NCBI GenBank assembly: GCA_965369635.1
Contig: CBDURC010000014.1
Location: 1-26,531 of the forward strand
Length of the DNA: 26,531 nt
Origin: UBA3071 sp965369635
Lineage (GTDB): Bacteria; Chloroflexota; Anaerolineae; UBA3071
Direction: 5' to 3'
Position 1 is the first letter of the stretch. Every line of letters begins with the position of its first letter. Made by a program: the position numbers and the translations under genes. Below the pieces are notes generated by a model, which was given only the letters and a program-made list of their open reading frames with translations, searched no databases and was not told the DNA's origin. Below are positions 16,709 through 24,034 of the stretch, piece after piece.

Positions 16709-17017
16709 ATGACCATTGGACAGGCTACCTGGACGCAATTATGTACCCTGGCTCGGCGGGCACGGCTAGCCGGTGCAACTCGCCAGCGGATGGAGGTTTA
16801 TCTTTCACCGGAGGAAAGCACGGCTTTGGCCGATGTGCTGTAGGCTGTGCTGCCCATGACAACCGCCGCGATGAGCAGGCCAGAACTGGACCTAAGCGAG
16901 CCAACTGCTGATGAACTGGCTCATCTGGCCATGCAAGGAGGGGCGTTTGGCTGGCTGGCCGACGAGCCCGACCTGCATAACGACGATGACTTGAAGGAGC
17001 GGTTTGAATGGAGGTAG
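16709..17017 (+). pseudogene. antitoxin-like gene interrupted by an in-frame amber codon
   Basis: A strong AGGAG-type site precedes the ATG at 16709. The frame reads 44 codons to a TAG at 16841-16843, then continues open in the same frame to a TAG at 17015-17017, about 101 sense codons in all. The text on both sides flows (LADVL, stop, AVLPM), and a CAG-to-TAG change would explain the stop. The second part, with LAMQGGAFGWLADEPDLHNDDDLKERFEW, resembles the acidic tails of small antitoxins that accompany toxins in cyanobacteria and Chloroflexota (from memory, not searched). An alternative is two tiny genes, the second starting at ATG 16856. It ends within the ribosome site of the following UPF0175 gene. 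Confidence 0.55.
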
Positions 17018-17021
17018 CTTC

Positions 17022-17313
17022 ATGGAGACTATGACACTGGAGATAGCTATACCCAAAGATCTGCTTTCGATACTGGGGTTTTCGAAGTCCAGAGCGGTTG
17101 AGGCGATCAAGGAGTTCTCGGTGTTGGGCCTGTATCTGGAACGCCGGATCTCTTCAGGCAAAGCGGCAGAATTACTGGGCATGGGTGGGAAAGAGAGGGT
17201 TCATCAGCCTCCTGGCGCGCAAAGGGATACCCTACTTCGACTATACAGACGAGGAGTTGGAAGAGGAGTTCCGGACATTCGATGAATGGAAACGAGAAGG
17301 AACCTCTGCATAA
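17022..17313 (+). pseudogene. UPF0175 family antitoxin, frameshifted
   Basis: The first part, from ATG 17022 behind a GGAGG site, reads METMTLEIAIPKDLL and reaches SSGKAAELLGM, typical of the UPF0175 (COG2886) antitoxin N-terminus. The second part lies one frame over and reads FISLLARKGIPYF then DYTDEELEEEF, the family's usual C-terminus, ending at TAA 17311. The switch falls within about 17184-17191 (a GGTGGG stretch) and needs a net +1 (or +4) insertion. Together the halves make about 96 residues, the normal family length. Without the shift, the protein ends at 17285 with an unrelated tail. Sequencing error is the main alternative to true decay. Confidence 0.75.
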
Positions 17314-17413
17314 TACCGTGGTATCCAATTCAGGCCCGCTCATTGCACTGGCGACGGTTGGCAAACTGGACTTGCTGAAAGACCTGTTTGGTCGGATTTA
17401 CACCTTAGATTAA
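17282..17413 (+). pseudogene. truncated DUF3368 PIN-like toxin
   Basis: From an ATG at 17282, overlapping the UPF0175 tail by 32 nt, 43 residues can be read. They include NTVVSNSGPLIALATVGKLD and LLKDLFGRIY, the start of the DUF3368 PIN-like family, which is commonly the toxin partner of UPF0175. The frame then hits TAA at 17411-17413 where the family continues for another 100 or so residues. I find no clear continuation in the next 185 nt in any plus-strand frame. The catalytic centre is therefore missing, and the module is dead. Confidence 0.7.
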
Positions 17414-17598
17414 CACTTTTCTCGCGGGCTATCCAACGACTCGGATTTTCTCTGGGCCAGATGGCTTGAAAGCGGTCATTGAGAGGGCTCTCAACGCCTT
17501 CTTGAGCCCGTCTTGCGCCAAATGAAGCACTTGCCCCTTGAATTGCTGAGAGATATTGGGTTTCAACTTCTGCACCGCAAGACAAAGTGCTAATCTAA
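17414..17598. other. non-coding remnant DNA between broken genes
   Basis: No recognisable gene. Short open stretches exist on both strands, including one of 81 codons on the minus strand (17340-17585), but none has a ribosome site or a recognisable family. It is probably decayed DNA left by deletion between the DUF3368 and nucleotidyltransferase-partner fragments. Confidence 0.5.
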
Positions 17599-17775
17599 CT
17601 CCCCGGGATTCTGAACCATGGCGAGACTTGCCTGATCATGACCGATGATCGCAACCTGACTTCCCACACTTACATCGAGGCTATTGCCGAGGCTATCTAC
17701 CGCAAGCTTCCCTCATACCTGGAGGTGATGAATCGTCTGCGGGCAGACATCCACGTCCGTATTGAACAGGAATAG
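17599..17775 (+). pseudogene. C-terminal fragment of an HI0074-type nucleotidyltransferase-partner protein
   Basis: A frame open from 17599 to TAG 17773 reads NHGETCLIMTDDRNLTSHTY and then IAEAIYRKLPSYLEVMNRLR. RNLTSHTY is the hallmark of the nucleotidyltransferase substrate-binding (HI0074, HEPN-like) family, which pairs with minimal MNT nucleotidyltransferases as a toxin-antitoxin system. Only the last 58 or so residues of about 130 remain, preceded by a stop at 17596. No partner nucleotidyltransferase is nearby. An internal ATG at 17638 could start a 45-residue peptide, but it has no ribosome site. Confidence 0.65.
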
Positions 17776-17860
17776 AGCTGTTGCCGGATAGGATCTGCCA
17801 ACGGAGCAACCCAGTTAGCAGGCAACAGCGGCAACTTCGGCCACGGCAAGGTGCCCACTC

Positions 17861-17900
17861 AGTCACCAACTCACCAACGTACCAATGTACCAACCTACTA
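17861..17900 (+). repeat. 8-nt-period degenerate repeat (ACCAAnnT type)
   Basis: About five units of the form nnnnACCA or nnTACCAA follow each other at an 8-nt step, just upstream of the aminotransferase gene. The same kind of repeat recurs at 24059-24109 and 25976-26114. Confidence 0.65.
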
Positions 17901-17975
17901 TTCCCGAAGCAGGTGGCGGTGTGCCACCCCAATCAGGGACGAATGTAGATCCCTGGAAAGGAGACAAGTACAAAG

Positions 17976-19043
17976 ATGTACATGAAGCTGTTCATCCCCG
18001 GACCCACGCACGTCCGGGACGAGATCCTGGAAGCGATGGCCACCCCCATGATCGGCCATCGCTCCAAAGAGTACGTGGCCTTGCAGGCCGAGGTGATTAC
18101 CAAGGTTCAGAGACTCCTCTACACCGAGAAGCGCATCTTCCTCTCCACTTCTTCTTCCACCGGCTTGATGGAAGGAGCCGTGCGCAACTGCGTGGCCAAG
18201 AAGTGCCTCAATACCATCTGCGGCGCTTTCTCCAAGCGCTGGCACCAGATCACGCTGGCCAATGGCAAACCGGCCGACAAGCTGGAGGTCCCCATGGGCC
18301 AAGCGATCACGGCGGAGATGGTGGACGAAGCGCTTTCCAGCGGCGAGTACGACGCCATCACCGTGGTGCACAACGAGACCTCCACGGGCGTCTTGAATCC
18401 GCTCTGCGAGATCGCCGAGGTGGTGAAGAAGTATCCCGACGTCTGCTTGCTGGTGGACGCGGTGAGCTCCATGGCTGGGGCCAAGATCGAGGTGGACAAG
18501 CTGTCCATTGACGTCTGTCTGGCTGGCGTGCAGAAGTGCTTCGCACTACCGGCCGGTCTGGCGGTGGCCTCGATCAGCCAGAAGGCGCTGGATCGCGCCG
18601 CCCAGGTAGAGAATCGCGGCTACTACTTCGACTTCCTGGTCTTGCAGAAGTATCTCGACGAGCGGGGCCAGACGCCAGCCACGCCGGCCATCTCGCAGAT
18701 CTTCGCCCTGAACAAGCAGATGGATGACATCCTGGCGGGAGGACTGGAGAACCGCTGGCAGCGCCACAAGGAGATGGCCGCCTTCGTGCAGGGCTGGGCA
18801 CGCCAGCATTTCGGCCTCTACTCGGACGAACAGTACCTGTCGCCAACCGTGACCAACGTCCACAACACGCGCGGCATCAGCGTGGCCGACCTGAACGCGG
18901 AGCTAGGCAAGCGCGGAGCGATGATCTCCAACGGCTACGGCTCTCTGAAGGAGACCTGCTTCCGCATCGCCCACATGGGCGATCTGACCCTGGCCGACCT
19001 CGAGTGGCTCACGGGGCAGATCGAGGACATTTTGGGGCTGTAG
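17976..19043 (+). CDS. class V aminotransferase, serine/alanine-glyoxylate (phosphoserine-type) family
   Basis: This is a 355-residue PLP enzyme of the serine-pyruvate/alanine-glyoxylate aminotransferase family. Visible features are the N-terminal substrate loop FIPGPTHV, HNETSTG at about 132-138, the cofactor-binding VDAVSS (D161), the Schiff-base lysine K187 in GVQKCFALPAG, and the C-terminal FRIAHMG with R330, which should bind the substrate carboxylate. The ATG at 17976 has GGAG 12 nt upstream; an ATG two codons later is possible. A SerA-like dehydrogenase follows after 38 nt. With it, the enzyme most likely acts as phosphoserine aminotransferase, or makes serine from hydroxypyruvate; the choice cannot be made from sequence. 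No promoter was identified upstream. Confidence 0.85.
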   Translation: MYMKLFIPGPTHVRDEILEAMATPMIGHRSKEYVALQAEVITKVQRLLYTEKRIFLSTSSSTGLMEGAVRNCVAKKCLNTICGAFSKRWHQITLANGKPADKLEVPMGQAITAEMVDEALSSGEYDAITVVHNETSTGVLNPLCEIAEVVKKYPDVCLLVDAVSSMAGAKIEVDKLSIDVCLAGVQKCFALPAGLAVASISQKALDRAAQVENRGYYFDFLVLQKYLDERGQTPATPAISQIFALNKQMDDILAGGLENRWQRHKEMAAFVQGWARQHFGLYSDEQYLSPTVTNVHNTRGISVADLNAELGKRGAMISNGYGSLKETCFRIAHMGDLTLADLEWLTGQIEDILGL

Positions 19044-19081
19044 ATTGGGAAAGAAGTACGCCACAGAGAGGAGACACAATA

Positions 19082-19990
19082 ATGATGAAAGTATTGATTT
19101 GCGACCCTACTGCCCCCGGGGCCATCGAAAAGATGCGGGCCGCGGGGATCGATGTGGATGTGCAGGATGACATCACCGCCGGCGAGCTTATGGAAGTGCT
19201 GCCCGCCTACGACGGAATGGTGGTGCGGAGCCGCACGAAGGTGCGAGCGCCGGTCATTGACAAAGCCAAGAACCTCAAGGTCATCGTGCGTGGTGGCGTG
19301 GGCCTGGACAACATTGACGTGGACTACGCCCGCTCCAAGGGGATCGCCGTGATGAACACGCCATCGGCCAGCTCCGCCTCGGTGGCGGAACTTACCATCG
19401 GCTATCTCCTCGCCCTGGCGCGGCGGATCCCCGACGCCACTGCCTCCATGAGGGCCGGCCAGTGGGAGAAGAAACCGCTCAGCAAGGGATCGGAGATCGC
19501 CGGCAAGACCCTGGGACTGGTGGGTTGCGGCCGCATCGGGCAGGAGGTAGCCAAGCGAGCCTCCGCACTGGGCATGAACGTGGTTTTCTACCGCCGCACC
19601 CCCACCGAACTGCCCCATGCCAGGCAGGTGCCCCTGGATGAACTGGTGCGCGCCGCCGACTACATCTCGCTACACGTGCCCCACACTCCGGACACGCACC
19701 ACATCATCGGCGCGCCGGAATTCGATAAGATGAAGGACGGAGTGTACATCGTCAACTGCGGACGCGGTGGCACGCTGGACGAGGAAGCACTGCACGAGGC
19801 CATCGTCTCGGGTAAGGTGGCTGGAGCGGCGCTAGACGTCTTTGCCGACGAGAAGGAAGATCGAGGCAAGAAGCTATTCGCCCTGCCACAGGTCATCGGC
19901 TCGCCGCACATCGGCGCGGGGACGAAGGAGGCCCGCGCCCGCGTCGGCGAGGAGGTGGCGCAGATCATCATCGAGTTCGCCGAGCGCTGA
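19082..19990 (+). CDS. serA: D-3-phosphoglycerate dehydrogenase, short form
   Basis: This NAD-dependent 2-hydroxyacid dehydrogenase has 302 residues. It shows the RGGVGLDNID loop (about 70-79), the Rossmann motif GLVGCGRIG (145-153), R228 in NCGRGG, E257 in ADEKE and catalytic H276 in SPHIGAG. The pattern is that of SerA, the first step of serine synthesis. It lacks the ACT regulatory domain of longer SerA proteins, so serine feedback may be absent or done otherwise. The ATG at 19082 has GGAG at 8-nt spacing; the open frame extends upstream into the aminotransferase end without a better start. It is probably cotranscribed with the aminotransferase. Confidence 0.88.
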   Translation: MMKVLICDPTAPGAIEKMRAAGIDVDVQDDITAGELMEVLPAYDGMVVRSRTKVRAPVIDKAKNLKVIVRGGVGLDNIDVDYARSKGIAVMNTPSASSASVAELTIGYLLALARRIPDATASMRAGQWEKKPLSKGSEIAGKTLGLVGCGRIGQEVAKRASALGMNVVFYRRTPTELPHARQVPLDELVRAADYISLHVPHTPDTHHIIGAPEFDKMKDGVYIVNCGRGGTLDEEALHEAIVSGKVAGAALDVFADEKEDRGKKLFALPQVIGSPHIGAGTKEARARVGEEVAQIIIEFAER

Positions 19991-20022
19991 GCACGAGTTG
20001 CGAATCAGGAGAGGGGGAAGTT

Positions 20023-20382
20023 ATGGAACTAGAGAGCTATTTCGACTTCTTATGCGAGAATGCCATCCGAATCGCGGGTACCCGTGTGGGCATTGAGACC
20101 GTGTTGCGCGATTACCAGAAAGGGGCGAGTCCGGAGGAGATCGTTCTCCGCTATCCAACGCTCTCCCTCGAGCAAGTCCACGCCACCATCACTTACTACC
20201 TGGCGAATCAGGAAAAGGTGGAGGCATATCTGTCGCTTGTGAGACAGCAGCAGGAAGAAGCCTGGCAAGAGCAGCAACGCCATCCATCTGAGTTCGTGCG
20301 TGCGTTGCGGGAGCGGCTGGAACGATACCGACGGGCGCAGCGTGAGGGAAAGCCTCTACCGACTTTTGCGATGAGAGGATGA
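20023..20382 (+). CDS. DUF433 family antitoxin
   Basis: The 119-residue protein has the DUF433 core IRIAGTRVGIETVLRDYQKG then PEEIVLRYPTLSLEQVHATI and YYLANQEKVEAYL, a winged-helix-like DNA-binding fold used by VapB-like antitoxins. The C-terminal 45 residues are charged and helical, suited to wrapping the toxin. The ATG at 20023 has a GGAGAGGGGG site. It overlaps the next gene by 4 nt (ATGA) and lies only 32 nt after serA, so it probably shares the serine-cluster transcript. By analogy with other antitoxins it likely represses its own expression. Confidence 0.82.
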   Translation: MELESYFDFLCENAIRIAGTRVGIETVLRDYQKGASPEEIVLRYPTLSLEQVHATITYYLANQEKVEAYLSLVRQQQEEAWQEQQRHPSEFVRALRERLERYRRAQREGKPLPTFAMRG

Positions 20383-20738
20383 GACCGCGCTTCTTGCTCG
20401 ACGAGCACGTCAATCGAGCCATCCAGCGACAACTGCGCCGGCTGGATCCCCGGATCAGGGTGCTGGCCATCGGAGATCCGGATGCTCCACCCACCGGAAC
20501 GTCCGATCCAGACATTCTCGTCTGGCTGGAGGAGTATGGCTATATCCTGGTGACCGAGAATCGAAGTACCATACCGGTGCATCTGTCTGATCACATTGCC
20601 GCTGGTCGGCATATCCCTGGCCTGTTTTGGATCCGCCCCGGCGTTGGCATCGGACGCCTCATAGAGGAATTGCACCTGATCTGGTTTGCCTCTGAGTCCG
20701 AGGAGTATCAAGATCGTATGCTGTTTATCCCTCTGTGA
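20379..20738 (+). CDS. DUF5615 PIN-like toxin
   Basis: The 119-residue product starts RPRFLLDEHV, the typical acidic first strand of DUF5615 (Mut7-C-like PIN) proteins. D8/E9, then SDPDILVW (D43, D45) and VTENRS (E60) are candidate metal-binding residues; Asn61 stands where many PIN proteins have Asp. The ATG overlaps the DUF433 stop, the standard layout for this toxin-antitoxin pair. The likely activity is an RNase, but the family has little experimental support. The module is intact, unlike those at 16.7-17.8 kb. Confidence 0.8.
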   Translation: MRPRFLLDEHVNRAIQRQLRRLDPRIRVLAIGDPDAPPTGTSDPDILVWLEEYGYILVTENRSTIPVHLSDHIAAGRHIPGLFWIRPGVGIGRLIEELHLIWFASESEEYQDRMLFIPL

Positions 20739-20756
20739 GCGCCCTCGACGCAAACA

Positions 20757-20788
20757 GGCGTTCTACGCTTTACGCATTGCATTTCACC
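20757..20788. repeat. short ACGCTTT-type repeat upstream of the DUF1015 gene
   Basis: The segment has three to four loose units (TTCTACGC, TTTACGCA, TTGCATTT) at about 8-nt steps. It resembles the other period-8 repeats here but is weaker. It is followed by a 7-bp stem, CCAGAAG/CTTCTGG, spanning about 20788-20821. Confidence 0.35.
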
Positions 20789-20838
20789 AGAAGTCACTTT
20801 CATTACCGCACCGCTTCTGGTTTCACGGAGGAACAACT

Positions 20839-22194
20839 ATGGCCAACATCAAACCCTTTCGCGGCGTGCGCTACAACCCCGAACAGTTCGACGATATGAG
20901 CATGCTCGTCAGCCAGCCCTACGACCGGGTGCGCTACGGACTGCAGGACAAGTACTACGCCCTGAGCGACTACAACGTCGTGCGCATCATCAGGAACAAG
21001 GAACAGCCAGGCGACGAAAAGGCCAACAACGTCTATACGCGTGCCCGTGATACCTACGACCGTTGGCTGAGAGACGGTGTGCTAGCTGGCGAGGAACAGC
21101 CTGCTCTCTACGTCTTCCATCAGACCTTCGCCACGCCAGGAGGCGAGACTTCGACAAGCTCAGCCGGGGCGACGCGTACCCGCAAGGCCTTCATCTGTGC
21201 GCTGGAACTGACCGCCTTCGACGAGGGCGTGGTGCTGCCCCACGAGCGCACGCACGCTGGCCCCAAGGTAGACCGCCTCAACCTCCTGCGAGCCACGGAG
21301 GTCAACTTTGGGTTGATCTTCATGGTCTATCCCGATCCGGGCAACAAGGTGAACGCGTTGTTGGACGCGGCCATCGCCAACCGCCGGCCAGATGTGGACG
21401 TGGTGGAACTGTTCGAGAAGGATGTGCGCCAGCAACTGTGGGCAGTGACCGATCCCAAGGTGATCGCTGCCGTGCAGGCGGAGATGGCCCCAAAACGCAA
21501 TCTGATCATCGCCGATGGTCACCACCGTTACGAAACAGCCATCAACTACCGCAACGAGATGCGAGCCCTGCATCCGGATGCCCCGGCCGATGCCTCCTTC
21601 AACTACCGCATGGTCACGCTAGTGAGCATGGACGATCCGGGTCTGACCATTCTGCCTACGCATCGAGAGATCTACGGCTACGAGGAAATGAGACCCGACG
21701 GGATACTGCAGCGAGCCGCGGAACACTTCACCGTCACGCCCATGGCCAGCAAGGATGCCTGCTTGGCGGCCATGGCTGAGCACCAAGCCGAGCACGCCAT
21801 CGGGTTCTACGCTGGTGGGCCATACTACATGCTGGTGCTGAAGGATGAAGCGCTGCTGGATCAACTCATTCCCGAAGACCGGACACTCGTATGGAAGTCG
21901 CTGGACGTGAGCATCCTGCACCGCATCCTGCTGGAGCAGGTGGTGGGCATTCCGCGGGAAATGATAGATGCCAAGGACAAGGTGCGCTATCATCGCGACC
22001 CGCAGCTTCCCATTGACGCTGTGGACGCGGGAGAGGCGAACTTCGTCTTCTTCCTCAATCCAACGCTAATGATGCAGGTCCAGACCTGCACCGAGATGGG
22101 GGAGAAGATGCCAGCGAAGTCCACCGACTTCTATCCCAAGGCCATCTCCGGGTTGGTGATGTGCCCGGTAGGCGCCGGCGAGCGGTTAGGGTAG
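20839..22194 (+). CDS. DUF1015 family protein (COG4198)
   Basis: This 451-residue protein matches the DUF1015 family: IKPFRGVRYNPEQ at the N-terminus, SQPYDRV, RTHAGPKVDRL and a central DGHHRYETA (226-234). The DGHHR string resembles the active or ligand site of ParB/sulfiredoxin-like folds such as archaeal serine kinase SerK. The biochemical role is not established to my knowledge. The ATG at 20839 follows GGAGGAAC. Position after an aminotransferase and serA suggests work in serine or phosphoserine metabolism; I recall this linkage from other genomes but could not check it. Residues 101-115 (GGETSTSSAGATRTR) form a low-complexity loop coded partly by a known-looking dispersed repeat. A strong terminator follows. 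Confidence 0.8.
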   Translation: MANIKPFRGVRYNPEQFDDMSMLVSQPYDRVRYGLQDKYYALSDYNVVRIIRNKEQPGDEKANNVYTRARDTYDRWLRDGVLAGEEQPALYVFHQTFATPGGETSTSSAGATRTRKAFICALELTAFDEGVVLPHERTHAGPKVDRLNLLRATEVNFGLIFMVYPDPGNKVNALLDAAIANRRPDVDVVELFEKDVRQQLWAVTDPKVIAAVQAEMAPKRNLIIADGHHRYETAINYRNEMRALHPDAPADASFNYRMVTLVSMDDPGLTILPTHREIYGYEEMRPDGILQRAAEHFTVTPMASKDACLAAMAEHQAEHAIGFYAGGPYYMLVLKDEALLDQLIPEDRTLVWKSLDVSILHRILLEQVVGIPREMIDAKDKVRYHRDPQLPIDAVDAGEANFVFFLNPTLMMQVQTCTEMGEKMPAKSTDFYPKAISGLVMCPVGAGERLG

Positions 22195-22240
22195 GAACCT
22201 GTCTGAAAACAGCGAGTTGAGCTCCCAGGCATGGTTTCTG

Positions 22241-22298
22241 GGACAAGGGGACAAGGAGACACGGCGACAAGGAGACAAGGAGACAAGGAGAGGGGGAG
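22241..22298 (+). repeat. 8-nt-period repeat (GGACAAGG/AGACAAGG)
   Basis: Seven consecutive 8-mers are read: GGACAAGG twice, AGACACGG, CGACAAGG, AGACAAGG twice, then AGAGGGGG. It lies between the DUF1015 stop and the terminator. The unit differs from the ACCAATCT type elsewhere, but the period is the same. Frames read through it are artefacts. Confidence 0.8.
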
Positions 22299-22341
22299 AA
22301 CACCGGTTCTTGGGAACAAGACCCGAACGGTCTGAATGCAC

Positions 22342-22383
22342 AAGAGCCTTGTCCAGAGTGTCTGGAAGGACAAGGCTCTTTTT
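22342..22383 (+). terminator. strong intrinsic terminator of the serine cluster
   Basis: A perfect 13-bp stem (AAGAGCCTTGTCC at 22342-22354, GGACAAGGCTCTT at 22368-22380) encloses a 13-nt loop, and the right arm runs directly into TTTTT. It faces the convergent exonuclease gene. On the minus strand the U-tract is short, so it works mainly for plus-strand transcripts. Confidence 0.9.
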
Positions 22384-22438
22384 CGTGGCTTGGATGAGTC
22401 AGCAATCCAGTCGTGTTGTCTGCAAGGATGATCAGCCG

Positions 22439-22999
22439 CTACTCATTGCCGACCAACTGCACGCGCTGAAGGGCAAGCAGGTTCTCGAATACCTCCGCCT
22501 GCCATACAGCATCGTCGAGAGCATGGTGGGTATGGGGCCGATCAGGCAGAAACCGTTTGTCGATCCTCCGTTTTGACGTACCGCCCCAGTCGCTTCCCAC
22601 AAGACCCATGTAGAAGGCCTTGATGTCCAAGCCACTGACACCGAAGGGGTCGCGGCCCAGGAAGCGCAGGAAGTAGCAGTGCGTGAACATCCAGTCGAAT
22701 GGGGCATTGAAGGCCACGAAGACCGGCATGTTCCCTGGCGGAGTAACCTCTCCAATCCACCGTTCGAAGTCGGCCATGGCCACGGCAGGGTCGGTGCCGT
22801 GTTCCCAGAGATAGGACAGCGGCAGACCAGCGACCTGTAGCGCCTGCTCATCGTAATTGCCATTGACCGGCTTAAGCTCAACGTAGAAGTTGCTTTCTAC
22901 GTGGCCCACCACGCAGGCACCTATCGAAAGCATGCTGTACTCGCTGGGGATGGGGCCCGCGGCTTCAATATCTACGGAGATGTAGGTTTCCTCTTTCAT
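22439..22999 (-). CDS. DEDDh 3'-5' exonuclease
   Basis: The 186-residue protein carries the full DnaQ/RNase T-type catalytic set. D10 and E12 lie in VDIEAAG, D102 in NAPFDWMF, and H158 with D163 in an HxAxxDA motif (HHALDDA). It is a single-domain exonuclease of the DEDDh class, acting on DNA or RNA 3' ends; the substrate cannot be told from sequence. The length fits stand-alone exonucleases rather than DNA polymerase subunits. The ATG at 22999 has only a weak GAGGG about 11 nt upstream. A 7-bp stem, GGGAGAA/TTCTCCC, at 23021-23043 lies in its presumed leader. It converges on the DUF1015 gene. Confidence 0.85.
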   Translation of the reverse strand: MKEETYISVDIEAAGPIPSEYSMLSIGACVVGHVESNFYVELKPVNGNYDEQALQVAGLPLSYLWEHGTDPAVAMADFERWIGEVTPPGNMPVFVAFNAPFDWMFTHCYFLRFLGRDPFGVSGLDIKAFYMGLVGSDWGGTSKRRIDKRFLPDRPHTHHALDDAVWQAEVFENLLALQRVQLVGNE

Positions 23000-23258
23000 T
23001 CTGTTTGGACCCTCGGCGACGGGAGAAATCAGGCGCTTCTCCCTCCACGCTCGACGTTCTCCCGGAAGGATGCTCTGTGGCGTCTCAGTCGCTCCTGATA
23101 TTGGACATCGGCGATATACAGGGAGAAAACGTGCGAGAAATCAGCATCCCACCTCGTCCCCCAGCTCCTGTCGCAGTTCGCCTGTGAATCGGCCTGGAGT
23201 TTGGGTAAGCTGAGCTTGCATTTCACCCCTCCATCCTCGCTGGGCGCATTATACCACG
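23000..23258. other. intergenic gap upstream of the exonuclease gene
   Basis: No convincing gene. It contains the stem at 23021-23043 and two copies of GAGAAATCAG about 110 nt apart (23024 and 23133 regions). A frame of 102 codons (23029-23337, minus) overlaps the membrane-protein gene and looks like chance. No clear promoter pair was found. Confidence 0.4.
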
Positions 23259-23912
23259 CTACCTGCGCTTCTGGCAACCGAGCAAGGAGAGTAGCAGGGC
23301 AATAGCGACCAAGCCAAACCCCAGCGGCATAAGCCACAACCCCCAGCCGAGGGTCACGGTCCGGCCGTAGACGGCGTCAACCGCTGGACGCACTCGCAGG
23401 AACTGCCACACAGGGACCACCGCCGCGGCCAGGGCCAGCAGCAGTGTGGTTGCTTCCAGCAGCGCGGGCGGCAGCCGCTGCAACAGCGGGTGAAGGACGA
23501 CGAGCACCAGGCAGACGGCAATGGCCGCCGCCTGCAAGCGAAATTCCGGTGTCAGCAGAAGCTGGGGCGTCCAGGCGGGCGGGAGCATGGAAAGGGCGAC
23601 GGGGACGGCCAGCACAGCCAACAGCCAGCGCAGCGGCCAGGGATAGCGTAAGCGGCGATTGGCGGCAATACACACCAGCCCAAGCACCCCAGCCAGGAGC
23701 GGCAGATAAAACAGCTCGCGCATCACCCGCAGTTCGCCAGACCGCACCTCTGACAGGAACTTGACGAACTCGGCCATATCCTGGCCTGTGAGCACCAACG
23801 CAGCGGCCTTGTGTGTCACCCAGGGGCCGAAATACCCGGCCAGCGCCAGGAGCAGGGTCAGGATCGGCAAGAAACGCACCACGGAAGCGCGCATTGTGTT
23901 CCGCATGTTCAT
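23259..23912 (-). CDS. hypothetical integral membrane protein
   Basis: I do not recognise a named family. The 217-residue product has about six hydrophobic segments, near residues 11-29, 66-85, 93-110, 124-143, 150-170 and 190-212. A short hydrophilic stretch (about 40-65) follows the first helix, and the C-terminus CQKRR is basic, suggesting a cytoplasmic end. Three possible ATG starts (23912, 23906, 23894) cluster together, none with a clear ribosome site. No charged motif suggests a transporter or enzyme. It is 259 nt upstream of the exonuclease gene on the same strand, and no functional link is evident. Confidence 0.6.
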   Translation of the reverse strand: MNMRNTMRASVVRFLPILTLLLALAGYFGPWVTHKAAALVLTGQDMAEFVKFLSEVRSGELRVMRELFYLPLLAGVLGLVCIAANRRLRYPWPLRWLLAVLAVPVALSMLPPAWTPQLLLTPEFRLQAAAIAVCLVLVVLHPLLQRLPPALLEATTLLLALAAAVVPVWQFLRVRPAVDAVYGRTVTLGWGLWLMPLGFGLVAIALLLSLLGCQKRR

Positions 23913-23990
23913 CCATCCGAGACAGCGATGAGACAGCGATGAGCCATCGAATGAATTCGACGGCTGTTACAGGAAACGTGCTGAGATCAC

Positions 23991-24009
23991 GTTATGTCAA
24001 TGTCATAAC
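23991..24009. promoter_or_regulatory. GTTATG/CATAAC inverted repeat
   Basis: Six-base arms are separated by 7 nt, about 80 nt upstream of the membrane-protein gene. A minus-strand TTGACA (23995-24000) lies inside it, but no -10 box is found at normal spacing, so I call only a possible operator. Confidence 0.25.
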
Positions 24010-24034
24010 ATGTTTCCAACGTGTTTCCGGTATC

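Noticed and set aside
22217..22576. Plus-strand frame of 119 codons after the DUF1015 gene
   Set aside because: It runs through the AGACAAGG repeat and the strong terminator, then antisense to the exonuclease gene.
23029..23337. Minus-strand frame of 102 codons
   Set aside because: It overlaps the end of the membrane-protein gene in another frame, and shows no ribosome site or known motif.
23972..24000. TTGACA box on the minus strand as a promoter for the membrane protein
   Set aside because: No acceptable -10 box occurs 15-19 nt downstream; the nearest, TGTAAC, is 23 nt away.
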